A program made the position numbers and the translations under genes. The notes under the pieces were generated by a model. That model saw only the letters and a program-made list of their open reading frames with translations, was not told where the DNA came from and ran no database searches. From contig NZ_JPRN01000021.1 of NCBI RefSeq assembly GCF_000737715.1, positions 1 through 55,584 on the forward strand: a stretch of DNA of 55,584 nt, written 5' to 3'. This document shows, in pieces, positions 8,591 through 15,741 of the stretch (position 1 is its first letter; each line of letters begins with the position of its first letter). This stretch comes from Chryseobacterium sp. JM1 (lineage in GTDB: Bacteria > Bacteroidota > Bacteroidia > Flavobacteriales > Weeksellaceae).

Positions 8591-9295
8591 TTAATTATTG
8601 GAACTGTCTTCGTAGCCCTTTTTTAAAATAAATCCCATGCCCGCCCTGGTATGGATGAGCTTGGTTTCAAAGCTGCGGTCTATTTTTTTTCTGATATAAT
8701 TAATGTAAACATCAATGAAATTCGTGCCTGTATCAAAATGAGTATCCCAAACATTTTCTGCAATCTCATGACGGGAAAGCACCCTTTCAGGATTTTCAAG
8801 CAGAAATTTCATCAGATTAAATTCTTTGGGAGTCAATTTGATCAGGTTTCCGGAACGGGTAACGGTTTTCAGTTTCAGATCCATCTCAATATCTTCATAT
8901 TGCAGTAAAGTTGAGGTTTCCGGACGATAGGTGGAATATCTTTTAAGTAAAACCTTGACTCTGGCCAAAAGCTCCCTCATTTCAAATGGCTTGGTCAGAT
9001 AATCATCTGCCCCCGAATCAAAACCTTCCAGTTTGTCATCTGTCGTTCCCAGCGCGGTTAACATAATGACTGGGATTTCAGGTTTCAAAGCCTTGATTTC
9101 TTTGCAAAATTCCAGACCGTTTTTCACAGGAAGAATAATATCTGTAATGATGAGGTCAAAGTTCAGCAATTCAGTAAGCTTTAAGGCCGTTTCACCGTCA
9201 GCAGCGGTATTGACTTCCATATCATGTTCCATCAGTCCTCTCGCAATCAGCTGCGAAAGTCTTTTGTCATCTTCAACGAGTAGGATATGAGGCAT
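8591..9295 (-). CDS. OmpR/PhoB-family response regulator
   Basis: The 234-residue protein has an N-terminal receiver domain (acidic pocket in LLVEDD, phospho-acceptor Asp52 in LIITDIILP, conserved LTKPFEM Lys) and a C-terminal winged-helix DNA-binding domain ending in IHTRAGMGFILK. It is the first gene of the two-component operon; the kinase follows 10 bp later. A TACCTTTG box on the minus strand (9322-9329) places transcription start about 20 bases before the ATG. The closest obvious candidate target is the downstream mgtC-efflux operon with its palindromic promoter. Confidence 0.93.
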   Translation of the reverse strand: MPHILLVEDDKRLSQLIARGLMEHDMEVNTAADGETALKLTELLNFDLIITDIILPVKNGLEFCKEIKALKPEIPVIMLTALGTTDDKLEGFDSGADDYLTKPFEMRELLARVKVLLKRYSTYRPETSTLLQYEDIEMDLKLKTVTRSGNLIKLTPKEFNLMKFLLENPERVLSRHEIAENVWDTHFDTGTNFIDVYINYIRKKIDRSFETKLIHTRAGMGFILKKGYEDSSNN

Positions 9296-9321
9296 AGAAA
9301 TCTGGTTTTATTGCTGTCCTG

Positions 9322-9329
9322 CAAAGGTA
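9322..9329 (-). promoter_or_regulatory. -7 box for response regulator gene
   Basis: TACCTTTG on the minus strand fits TAnnTTTG, 27 bases before the ATG. It shares the divergent spacer with the promoter for the YiiX-like gene. Confidence 0.5.
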
Positions 9330-9367
9330 ATTAAGTATTTTCACATACCTGTTATGAATACAATTTG

Positions 9368-9375
9368 TAAATTTG
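9368..9375 (+). promoter_or_regulatory. -7 box for YiiX-like gene
   Basis: TAAATTTG fits TAnnTTTG, 21 bases before the ATG at 9397. No clear -33 box was seen. Confidence 0.45.
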
Positions 9376-9396
9376 ACCGCTCAATGATAATGTACT

Positions 9397-10068
9397 ATGA
9401 TTAAAGTTAATAAAGATCCGCTGAAGAAAGCGATACAAATATTTACCTGCGTTCTTTTCTTTGCTGTAACGCTTCTGCTGCAGTATTGTACGCCACATCC
9501 GAAAACCGGGCCTTTGAAAAATGGGGACCTGCTTTTTGTGACGGCGAAAGAAACCGGACTTTCGGGAGCGATCAATAATGTCACTCAAAAACAAAAAGAA
9601 GCATCCTTTGATCATATCGGAATAGCAGAAAAAGAAAATAATCATTGGTATGTGCTTCATGCCGCTCCAAAAGGAGGTTCTCAAAAACAGGACTTAGCTT
9701 CTTTCCTTAAAGATCAGTCCGATGACGGGCAGAAAGTCGTGATATACCGTTTGAAATCTGAATATCAGAAATCTGTTCCGGCAGCACTTGAAAAAGCAGA
9801 AACTATGCTTGGAAAGCCGTATAACTTCAATTATATTCTAGACGAAAATTCTTACTACTGCTCAGATTATATTGAGAGAGCGTTTCGTGAACATAATATC
9901 TTCAAGTTGGAGCCCATGACATTTATCGATCCAAAAACCGGAAAAATCAATGAGTTCTGGACTGAATTTTACAAGAAGAAAAACTTAGAAGTTCCGGAAG
10001 GAAAACCGGGATGCAACCCCAATGGACTGGCAGCTTCCGATAAACTGGAAAGAGTAGGAGAGTTGTAA
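9397..10068 (+). CDS. YiiX/YebB-like cysteine hydrolase (permuted NlpC/P60), lipoprotein
   Basis: The 223-residue protein starts with a hydrophobic segment ending in LLLQYC, a lipobox with Cys31. It then has GDLLF, DHIGI (catalytic His candidate) and YYCSDYIERAF (catalytic Cys candidate). This order, His before Cys, is that of the circularly permuted papain-like NlpC/P60 group to which YiiX belongs; members act as amidases or peptidases on cell-wall or lipid-linked substrates. It would be anchored in a cell-envelope membrane. The gene stands alone: it is divergent from the two-component operon and followed by a strong terminator at 10091-10129. The exact substrate is unknown. Confidence 0.82.
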   Translation: MIKVNKDPLKKAIQIFTCVLFFAVTLLLQYCTPHPKTGPLKNGDLLFVTAKETGLSGAINNVTQKQKEASFDHIGIAEKENNHWYVLHAAPKGGSQKQDLASFLKDQSDDGQKVVIYRLKSEYQKSVPAALEKAETMLGKPYNFNYILDENSYYCSDYIERAFREHNIFKLEPMTFIDPKTGKINEFWTEFYKKKNLEVPEGKPGCNPNGLAASDKLERVGEL

Positions 10069-10090
10069 ATAAAATCTCATCAATACTATT

Positions 10091-10129
10091 ACCCTTAAAG
10101 ACTTGAATGATCTTTGAGGGTATTTTTTT
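10091..10129 (+). terminator. Rho-independent terminator after YiiX-like gene
   Basis: ACCCTTAAAGA pairs with TCTTTGAGGGT around a 9-nt loop and is followed by a run of T. Confidence 0.8.
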
Positions 10130-10149
10130 GTTGTGTAAAAAAAAGATGC

Positions 10150-10360
10150 TTGAATCCGTGTGAAATTTTCAAACGCAAAGTTCTATGATAATCATGAAGA
10201 CTTTAAGATGGCAAAGAGAGAATCAACTCCGTTGATTCGATGAAGCGGACTTGCTGATGTATGATGAGTAAAAGAAAATCTGTGTCATCCGTGGGAAATA
10301 TCTTTTGTTTTAAAAAATCTGCATGATCTGTTCAATCTGCGTGAGACAATTAAGCCCAAA
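10150..10360. repeat. Dispersed repeat family B, copy 3, with hairpin
   Basis: The stretch contains AATCCGTGTGAAATTTTC, an ACGCAAAG...GGCAAAGAGA segment with the perfect hairpin GAATCAAC-TCC-GTTGATTC (10220-10238), and then ATCTGTGTCATCCGTGGG and TCTGCGTGAGA. This is the longest family B block in the window. No reading frame of note. Confidence 0.55.
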
Positions 10361-10422
10361 GATTGTTCAGTATATCTTCTCCTTATTTCCCGGATTGAAA
10401 AATAAATATGTTAAAATTTAAA

Positions 10423-10469
10423 ATTATTAGTCCACTAATTTGGTAGACTAATAATTTTTTATATTTTTG
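10423..10469 (+). promoter_or_regulatory. Promoter with overlapping palindromic operator, NIL-domain gene
   Basis: TTTG at 10439-10442 and TATTTTTG at 10462-10469 are exactly 19 bases apart, a near-consensus Bacteroidota promoter. ATTATTAGTC (10423-10432) and GACTAATAAT (10446-10455) form a perfect inverted repeat (13 bp if flanks are included) around a 13-base centre that contains the -33 box. A bound regulator would block the promoter. The CTA/TAG-rich dyad resembles Rrf2-type operators; that match is a guess from memory. Confidence 0.72.
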
Positions 10470-10534
10470 TCAAAGATTTAACGCAAGAAAGCAACCATGA
10501 TCTAGAAAATGTTTAACCAAAAAATTGTTTAGTG

Positions 10535-10849
10535 ATGATTACACCTAATCCTACGCTGCAGATAATACCCAATACTACCATTGGACTGCCTAAAAAAGAA
10601 CTGATACTGGAAATAGAATTGAATGGCAAAATGAAATTTGAGCATTTGATGAATACCATTTATAATCAGTTTGGGATATGCCACAGGGTGTTGTCTGCCA
10701 ATGTAGAATATGTGAATGGAAACAGTTTTGGTTCGGTACAGTTATATATTAATGTTAATTCAGAAGACTACCAGAAGCTGGAGTTTTATCTGAATAAAAA
10801 TAAACTTTTAAATACCATGGTGGAATACCACTGCCGTAAGTATTTTTAG
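10535..10849 (+). CDS. Stand-alone NIL-domain protein
   Basis: A protein of about 104 residues, almost entirely one NIL domain, the ACT-like ligand-binding fold found at the C-terminus of the methionine importer ATPase MetN. Recognised from the pattern LPKKELILEIELNGKMKFEHLMN-type core and IYNQFGI. There is no ATPase here, so it cannot be MetN itself. A methionine or sulfur-amino-acid sensing or binding role is inferred from the family only. GTG at 10532 and ATG at 10535 are adjacent; the ATG is preferred. The leader of about 60 nt starts from the promoter at 10439-10469. Confidence 0.78.
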   Translation: MITPNPTLQIIPNTTIGLPKKELILEIELNGKMKFEHLMNTIYNQFGICHRVLSANVEYVNGNSFGSVQLYINVNSEDYQKLEFYLNKNKLLNTMVEYHCRKYF

Positions 10850-11007
10850 GGGAGATTCATATAGTTTTAATTACAGAAAGTATCCGGTTTTCCGGGTACT
10901 TTTTTGTTTCAAACAATAAAATTTGCTAAAATATTTTTATCCAACTTTTTAATTACCAGTTCAGATTTAAAAAAACACTACTTTTAAAGCATACAAAATA
11001 AAAAATT

Positions 11008-11559
11008 ATGACCATAGTTATTATTATTGCTTTAGCTGTTGTGTTTGCGCTTTACGCAGTATCCATCTACAACCGACTTGTCAAACTGAGAAATCTGGTT
11101 CAGGAAGCGTGGAGCAGCATAGATGTAATGCTTAAAAAACGTCATGACCTTATTCCCAATCTTGTGGAAACGGTGAAAGGCTATGCTACTCATGAGCGTG
11201 AGACCCTTGACAGTGTAATCAGAGCAAGAACTCAGGCTGTAGGTGCCGATTCCGTTCAGTCTAAAGAAGCTGCGGAGAAAAACCTGAATCAGGCGATGAT
11301 GAATTTATTTGCGGTAGCTGAACAATATCCTGATCTGAAAGCTAACGCGAATTTTCAACAATTGCAGGGAGAACTTACTTCTATAGAAAATGATATTGAA
11401 AAATCAAGAAGATACTACAACGGAACAGTCCGTGAAAACAATACGTTGGTAGAATCTTTCCCGAGCAATATCATCGCGAATATGTACAAATTTGAGAAAT
11501 CCCCGTTCTTCGAGCTGGACAATATTGCAGAAAGAGAAGTTCCAACTGTAAAATTCTAG
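11008..11559 (+). CDS. lemA: LemA-family membrane protein
   Basis: The 183-residue protein has an N-terminal membrane helix (about 2-20) and a long helical bundle with the family signature YNRLVKLRNLVQEAWSSI, KKRHDLIPNLVETVKGYA and a C-terminal ANMYKFEKSPFFEL. LemA proteins sit in the inner membrane with the helical part outside the cytoplasm; their function is not settled. It lies 3 bp before the DUF2207 gene, the common pairing for this family, so both are one operon. Confidence 0.93.
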   Translation: MTIVIIIALAVVFALYAVSIYNRLVKLRNLVQEAWSSIDVMLKKRHDLIPNLVETVKGYATHERETLDSVIRARTQAVGADSVQSKEAAEKNLNQAMMNLFAVAEQYPDLKANANFQQLQGELTSIENDIEKSRRYYNGTVRENNTLVESFPSNIIANMYKFEKSPFFELDNIAEREVPTVKF

Positions 11560-11562
11560 GAA

Positions 11563-13488
11563 ATGAAAAAGTGGTTACTGCTTTTCTTTCTTCAGTTCTT
11601 TCTCATCGCCTTTGCTCAAAATGAATTGGCGAGGGCAGATCAGTTGTCTGTTATCGGGCCGGAAAAAATTATTTCTTTCCATTCGGATATTGAGGTGGAT
11701 AAAAATTCGGGAATTACCGTTACGGAAAACATTAAAGTATACAGCCTTGGAAATAGCATCAAAAGAGGAATTTTCCGGGCTCTTCCTTTATCAAGAAATC
11801 TGAACAATAAAACACAGAGGGTACAATATGATATCCTTTCTGTGAAAAAAAACGGAATTGATGAAAATTACCATGAAGAAACAGGAGACGGCTATTTGAA
11901 AATATACGCCGGAAACAAAGATATCATCCTGGATCCCGGAACTTACGATTACGAAATAAAATATAAAGCACAGAATCAGATTGGATTTTTTCCGAAGTAC
12001 GATGAATTTTACTGGAATGTCAATGGAACATATTGGGACTTTGACGTAGATTCTATTTCTGCAAAAGTAACGCTCCCGGAAGGCGCAGGGATCATCCAGA
12101 ACTCTTGTTACACAGGAGAATATGGCAGCAACAGCCAGAACTGTACAGTTAAAGTATTGTCCGATCAGTCTATTGAGTGGAACGCATCAGGGCTTAAAGC
12201 GAATGAAGGTCTTACTGTTGCGGTAGGTTTTAAAAAAGGAATTATGGTACCGCCACCACCACCTACTTTCCTTGAAAAGTATGGAATTCTGATAGGCGCA
12301 TGTATCATATTCTTTGGACTAATGCTGTATCTCTATTCCACATGGAGAAAATACGGTATAGATCCTGAATCCCCGACGGTTTATCCGCAGTTCAACGTTC
12401 CTGAAAATCTTTCGCCGGCTTCTATGGGCTATATCAATTCTGAAAGTTTTAAAAATAAATATCTGACCGCTGCTGTCGTCAATCTTGCTGTAAAAGGCTA
12501 CGTAAAAATTATTGAAGGTGAAGATTCCGGTGTGCTGGGATTTTTTAATACCAAAACTTTTACCCTGCAAAGACTGAAACCAGCCGATGAATCCCTTTCT
12601 AAAGAAGAGATCAATCTGATGAACAGCCTCTTTTCGCAGTATGAAGATTCCATTAAATTTGATGGAAAATATGATTCGAAAATTGAAAAAGCAGTCCTTA
12701 ACTTCAAAGAAACACTCAAATTTCAGTACGAAGACTTTTTAAATGAAGGAAATAATACCAAAAAATTGGTACTGCCATGGTTGGTTATCACAATAGTTTA
12801 TGGTCTTGGTTTATTGATAAGCTTTAAGATATTGCCTGAGGCTGAAAGAGTATTCGCCGGAGTTATTTTATATATTATTCTTTTTATTGCATTTGTTTTA
12901 ATTGCATTTTTAGCTAATAAATTATCATGGAAGCTTCTGTTTCTGATTCCTATTCCCATTAGTATTATTTTAGGAATTGGAGGAATTATTTCCCAGGAAG
13001 GCTCAGATGCCGAAAGCGTTAATTTTAGTGTCTGCTATATTTTTCTTGCCCTTGGTTTTTCAGTGATGGTACTGTATCAGTATTTAATAAAACAGCCATC
13101 GAAAGAGAAACTGAGAAAGAAATCTCTGATAGACGGTTTCAAAATGTATATGGGAGCAGCAGAGAATGAGCAGCTCAAATTCCACAATCCTCCTCAGATG
13201 ACTCCACAGGTTTTTGAAACCCTGCTTCCTTTTGCGATGGTGATGGGAGTGGACCAGATCTGGGGACAGAAATTTGATGACTTATTAAAAAGAACTTCAA
13301 CCGAATATAACAATTCATGGTATTACGGAGGCGTAATGAATCATTATGCTTTCGGGAATACGCTGAACTCAAGTCTTACGCAGTCCATACAGTCTGCATC
13401 TACCAAACCATCCAGTTCCGGCAGCGGATCCGGTGGCGGTGGATTCTCTGGAGGCGGCGGAGGCGGTGGTGGAGGCGGTGGCTGGTAG
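11563..13488 (+). CDS. DUF2207 membrane protein with Gly-rich tail
   Basis: The 641-residue protein has a signal peptide, then a DUF2207 extracellular domain (IEVDKNSGITVTENIKVY, KRGIFRALPL), a membrane helix at about 240-260, a cytoplasmic segment, three to four further hydrophobic segments at about 405-505, and a C-terminal tail of Ser/Gly ending in a long Gly run and Trp. This tail is typical of DUF2207 proteins. It is coupled to lemA with a 3-bp gap. Function is unknown; the pair is conserved across many bacteria and has been linked to envelope stress. A terminator shared with convergent murA follows. Confidence 0.9.
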   Translation: MKKWLLLFFLQFFLIAFAQNELARADQLSVIGPEKIISFHSDIEVDKNSGITVTENIKVYSLGNSIKRGIFRALPLSRNLNNKTQRVQYDILSVKKNGIDENYHEETGDGYLKIYAGNKDIILDPGTYDYEIKYKAQNQIGFFPKYDEFYWNVNGTYWDFDVDSISAKVTLPEGAGIIQNSCYTGEYGSNSQNCTVKVLSDQSIEWNASGLKANEGLTVAVGFKKGIMVPPPPPTFLEKYGILIGACIIFFGLMLYLYSTWRKYGIDPESPTVYPQFNVPENLSPASMGYINSESFKNKYLTAAVVNLAVKGYVKIIEGEDSGVLGFFNTKTFTLQRLKPADESLSKEEINLMNSLFSQYEDSIKFDGKYDSKIEKAVLNFKETLKFQYEDFLNEGNNTKKLVLPWLVITIVYGLGLLISFKILPEAERVFAGVILYIILFIAFVLIAFLANKLSWKLLFLIPIPISIILGIGGIISQEGSDAESVNFSVCYIFLALGFSVMVLYQYLIKQPSKEKLRKKSLIDGFKMYMGAAENEQLKFHNPPQMTPQVFETLLPFAMVMGVDQIWGQKFDDLLKRTSTEYNNSWYYGGVMNHYAFGNTLNSSLTQSIQSASTKPSSSGSGSGGGGFSGGGGGGGGGGGW

Positions 13489-13500
13489 CCATCCATTCTG

Positions 13501-13541
13501 AAAAAAAAAAGCGTTCAAAAATTACTTTGAACGCTTTTTTT
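13501..13541. terminator. Bidirectional terminator between DUF2207 and murA
   Basis: GCGTTCAAA (13511-13519) pairs with TTTGAACGC (13526-13534), with an A-run before and a T-run after, so it works for both convergent operons. Confidence 0.88.
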
Positions 13542-13559
13542 ATGGGAATAAATGTATTC

Positions 13560-14867
13560 TTAAATTCTTTCAATATCAGCACCAATGGCTTTCAGTCTTC
13601 CGTCAATATTTTCGTAACCTCTGTCGATTTGCTCAATATTGTGGATGATCGATTTTCCTTCTGCAGAAAGAGCTGCGATAAGAAGTGCGTTTCCGGCTCT
13701 GATATCCGGGGAAACCATCGTTGTTCCTCTCAAAGGAGCTTCCTGGTTCAGTCCGATTACTGTAGCTCTGTGTGGATCACATAAAATAATTTGGGCACCC
13801 ATGTCAATCAGTTTATCTACAAAGAATAATCTGGATTCAAACATTTTCTGGTGAACCAAAAGACTTCCTTTCGCCTGAGTAGCTACTACCAGAATAATAG
13901 ACAATAGATCCGGTGTGAATCCCGGCCATGGAGCATCTGAAATAGTAAGGATAGATCCGTCGATAAACTTTTGGATTTTATAATTTTCCTGAGCAGGTAT
14001 GAAGATATCGTCATTACTCTGTTCAAGCTGAATTCCTAATTTTCTGAATGTATTCGGGATAACGCCAAGCTGGCTCCAGTTTACATTTTTGATGGTGATT
14101 TCAGATTTTGTCATGGCAGCAAGACCTATCCATGATCCGATCTCTACCATATCCGGAAGCATTGTGTGTTCCGTACCGTGAAGATGTTCTACCCCTTCAA
14201 TCGTAACCAAATTGGAACCGATTCCTGAAATATTCGCTCCCATTCTGTTCAGCATTTTGCATAATTGCTGAAGGTAAGGCTCGCAGGCAGCATTGTAAAT
14301 TCTTGTTTTTCCTTTGGCAAGGGCAGCAGCCATTACAATATTCGCTGTTCCCGTTACAGAAGCCTCTTCCAGAAGAATAAATTTCCCTCTAAGTTCTTTA
14401 GCTTTTAATGAATAGAAATATTCTTCTTCATCATAATTGAATTCAGCACCCAGTTCAACAAGTCCCTGGAAGTGCGTGTCTAACCTTCTTCTTCCGATCT
14501 TATCACCTCCCGGAGTTGGCATATAAGCCTCACCATAACGGGCAAGCATCGGACCCATCAGCATAATGGAACCTCTCAGTTTAGCACCGTCTTTTTTAAA
14601 TTCGTCTGATTTTATATAATCGAAATTGACCTTATCGGCTTTGAATGTGAAATCGCCCTGGCCATTCTTGGTTACTTTTACACCAAAGTCACCCAAAATT
14701 TCAATCAGTCTGTTGACGTCATGGATGTCCGGAATATTTTTGATTCTTACCTCCTCATCTGTTAACAGGACAGCACATAAAATTTGTAAAGCTTCATTTT
14801 TAGCCCCTTGTGGAGTGATTTCCCCATGCAGCCTTTTTCCTCCTCTTATCTGAAATGTTCCACTCAT
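13560..14867 (-). CDS. murA: UDP-N-acetylglucosamine 1-carboxyvinyltransferase (MurA), Asp variant
   Basis: First committed step of peptidoglycan synthesis: transfers enolpyruvate from PEP to UDP-GlcNAc in the cytoplasm. 435 residues, normal length. The KNE motif is at 23-25. The catalytic-loop motif that usually reads GGCAIG here reads GGDKIG, so position 122 is Asp, not Cys. In MurA enzymes of other bacteria the Cys-to-Asp change keeps activity and abolishes fosfomycin alkylation, so intrinsic fosfomycin insensitivity is expected. The ATG overlaps the stop of DUF4290 by one base (TAATG), so the two genes are translationally coupled. Confidence 0.97.
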   Translation of the reverse strand: MSGTFQIRGGKRLHGEITPQGAKNEALQILCAVLLTDEEVRIKNIPDIHDVNRLIEILGDFGVKVTKNGQGDFTFKADKVNFDYIKSDEFKKDGAKLRGSIMLMGPMLARYGEAYMPTPGGDKIGRRRLDTHFQGLVELGAEFNYDEEEYFYSLKAKELRGKFILLEEASVTGTANIVMAAALAKGKTRIYNAACEPYLQQLCKMLNRMGANISGIGSNLVTIEGVEHLHGTEHTMLPDMVEIGSWIGLAAMTKSEITIKNVNWSQLGVIPNTFRKLGIQLEQSNDDIFIPAQENYKIQKFIDGSILTISDAPWPGFTPDLLSIILVVATQAKGSLLVHQKMFESRLFFVDKLIDMGAQIILCDPHRATVIGLNQEAPLRGTTMVSPDIRAGNALLIAALSAEGKSIIHNIEQIDRGYENIDGRLKAIGADIERI

Positions 14868-15553
14868 TACTTTCTGTTTTTATGGTTGTTGTTATGCCTT
14901 CTCTTATTAGTCTGGTCTTTATTATTACTCGTATTGCTGTTGTTTCGTGTGTTATTATTTCTGCCGTTGTTGCTGTTGTTATTTCGGCTATTGTTGTTGC
15001 TGGTGTAGTAGATCTTGCTCTTTTCGAGAGATTCTATTCCGGTAAGGTCCAGCCTGTTTTCAGACAGCTCTTTCAGGTGACGGAAAATCACGTCGTCCGT
15101 TACGTGCTCCTTATTATAGACATTGTACGACTTCTTCATATTGTTCGCAATCACTTCGATCAGGGCTTCTTTTTCGTCGCCTGGTTCCAGTTCGATAGCT
15201 TTATCGATCAGTTGAAGGATACTTTTTCCGTAAAACTTAAAATCACCCTGAAGTTTAGGGTATTCCATTCTTTTAGGTTTTTCTGCCAGCTGTTCTCTGG
15301 TAGGGAAAGGATATGGGGAGTCTACGTCAAGATCATATTCTGCTAAAATGAAAAGATGATCCCAAAGTTTATGTTTATAATTTTCTTCGTCACGGAGTTG
15401 AGGGTTTCTCTGACCCATAAAATCGATAATGGCCATAGCCATTTCACTCCTTTCCTCTTTGGTAGGGAGCTCTTTGCAGCGTTCAACCAGCTGCTGTATG
15501 ATTCTGCCGTATTCCGGCATATGAAGCTGAGTTCTTTGGGTGTTATATTCCAT
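14867..15553 (-). CDS. DUF4290 protein with Asn-rich tail
   Basis: The Bacteroidota-specific DUF4290 domain covers about residues 1-180. The C-terminal 45 residues are almost all Asn, Arg, Lys and Ser, a disordered basic tail that could contact nucleic acid or membrane. Function is unknown; the family is nearly always next to murA, as here. The frame could begin at 15562 (MHIM), but a -7 box (TATATTTG, 15560-15567) overlaps that codon, so the start at 15553 (MEYNTQRTQL) is preferred and the message may be leaderless. Confidence 0.88.
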   Translation of the reverse strand: MEYNTQRTQLHMPEYGRIIQQLVERCKELPTKEERSEMAMAIIDFMGQRNPQLRDEENYKHKLWDHLFILAEYDLDVDSPYPFPTREQLAEKPKRMEYPKLQGDFKFYGKSILQLIDKAIELEPGDEKEALIEVIANNMKKSYNVYNKEHVTDDVIFRHLKELSENRLDLTGIESLEKSKIYYTSNNNSRNNNSNNGRNNNTRNNSNTSNNKDQTNKRRHNNNHKNRK

Positions 15554-15559
15554 AATATG

Positions 15560-15567
15560 CAAATATA
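15560..15567 (-). promoter_or_regulatory. -7 box for DUF4290-murA operon
   Basis: TATATTTG on the minus strand lies 7 bases before the ATG at 15553, which predicts a very short or absent 5' leader. No good -33 box was seen. Confidence 0.5.
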
Positions 15568-15741
15568 TGGATTAAAAGAAAAATTGTTTTGAAAATATTA
15601 AAAGTTTATGATTTTTTAATGAAAATTTTATGCAGTCTTTTGCGGAGATCTTTCGGTGAAAATGAAAATATTTCACATTTTATAGAATTTGTTTTAATAA
15701 AATTGTAATTTAGTTAATAGGTTAATAATTAAAATACTAGA

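Noticed and set aside
10423..10534. SAM riboswitch in front of the NIL-domain gene
   Set aside because: The dyad lies upstream of the predicted transcription start and no SAM-I core is readable in the leader of about 60 nt.
13317..13784. Plus-strand frame of 155 codons across the DUF2207 end and murA end
   Set aside because: It runs through the Gly-rich coding end, a terminator and the antisense of murA; its Arg/Trp runs are the shadow of Gly codons.
14855..15346. Plus-strand frame of 163 codons opposite the DUF4290 gene
   Set aside because: The Val/Ile-rich stretch is the antisense of the Asn-rich tail; the minus-strand frame has the family match and the coupling to murA.
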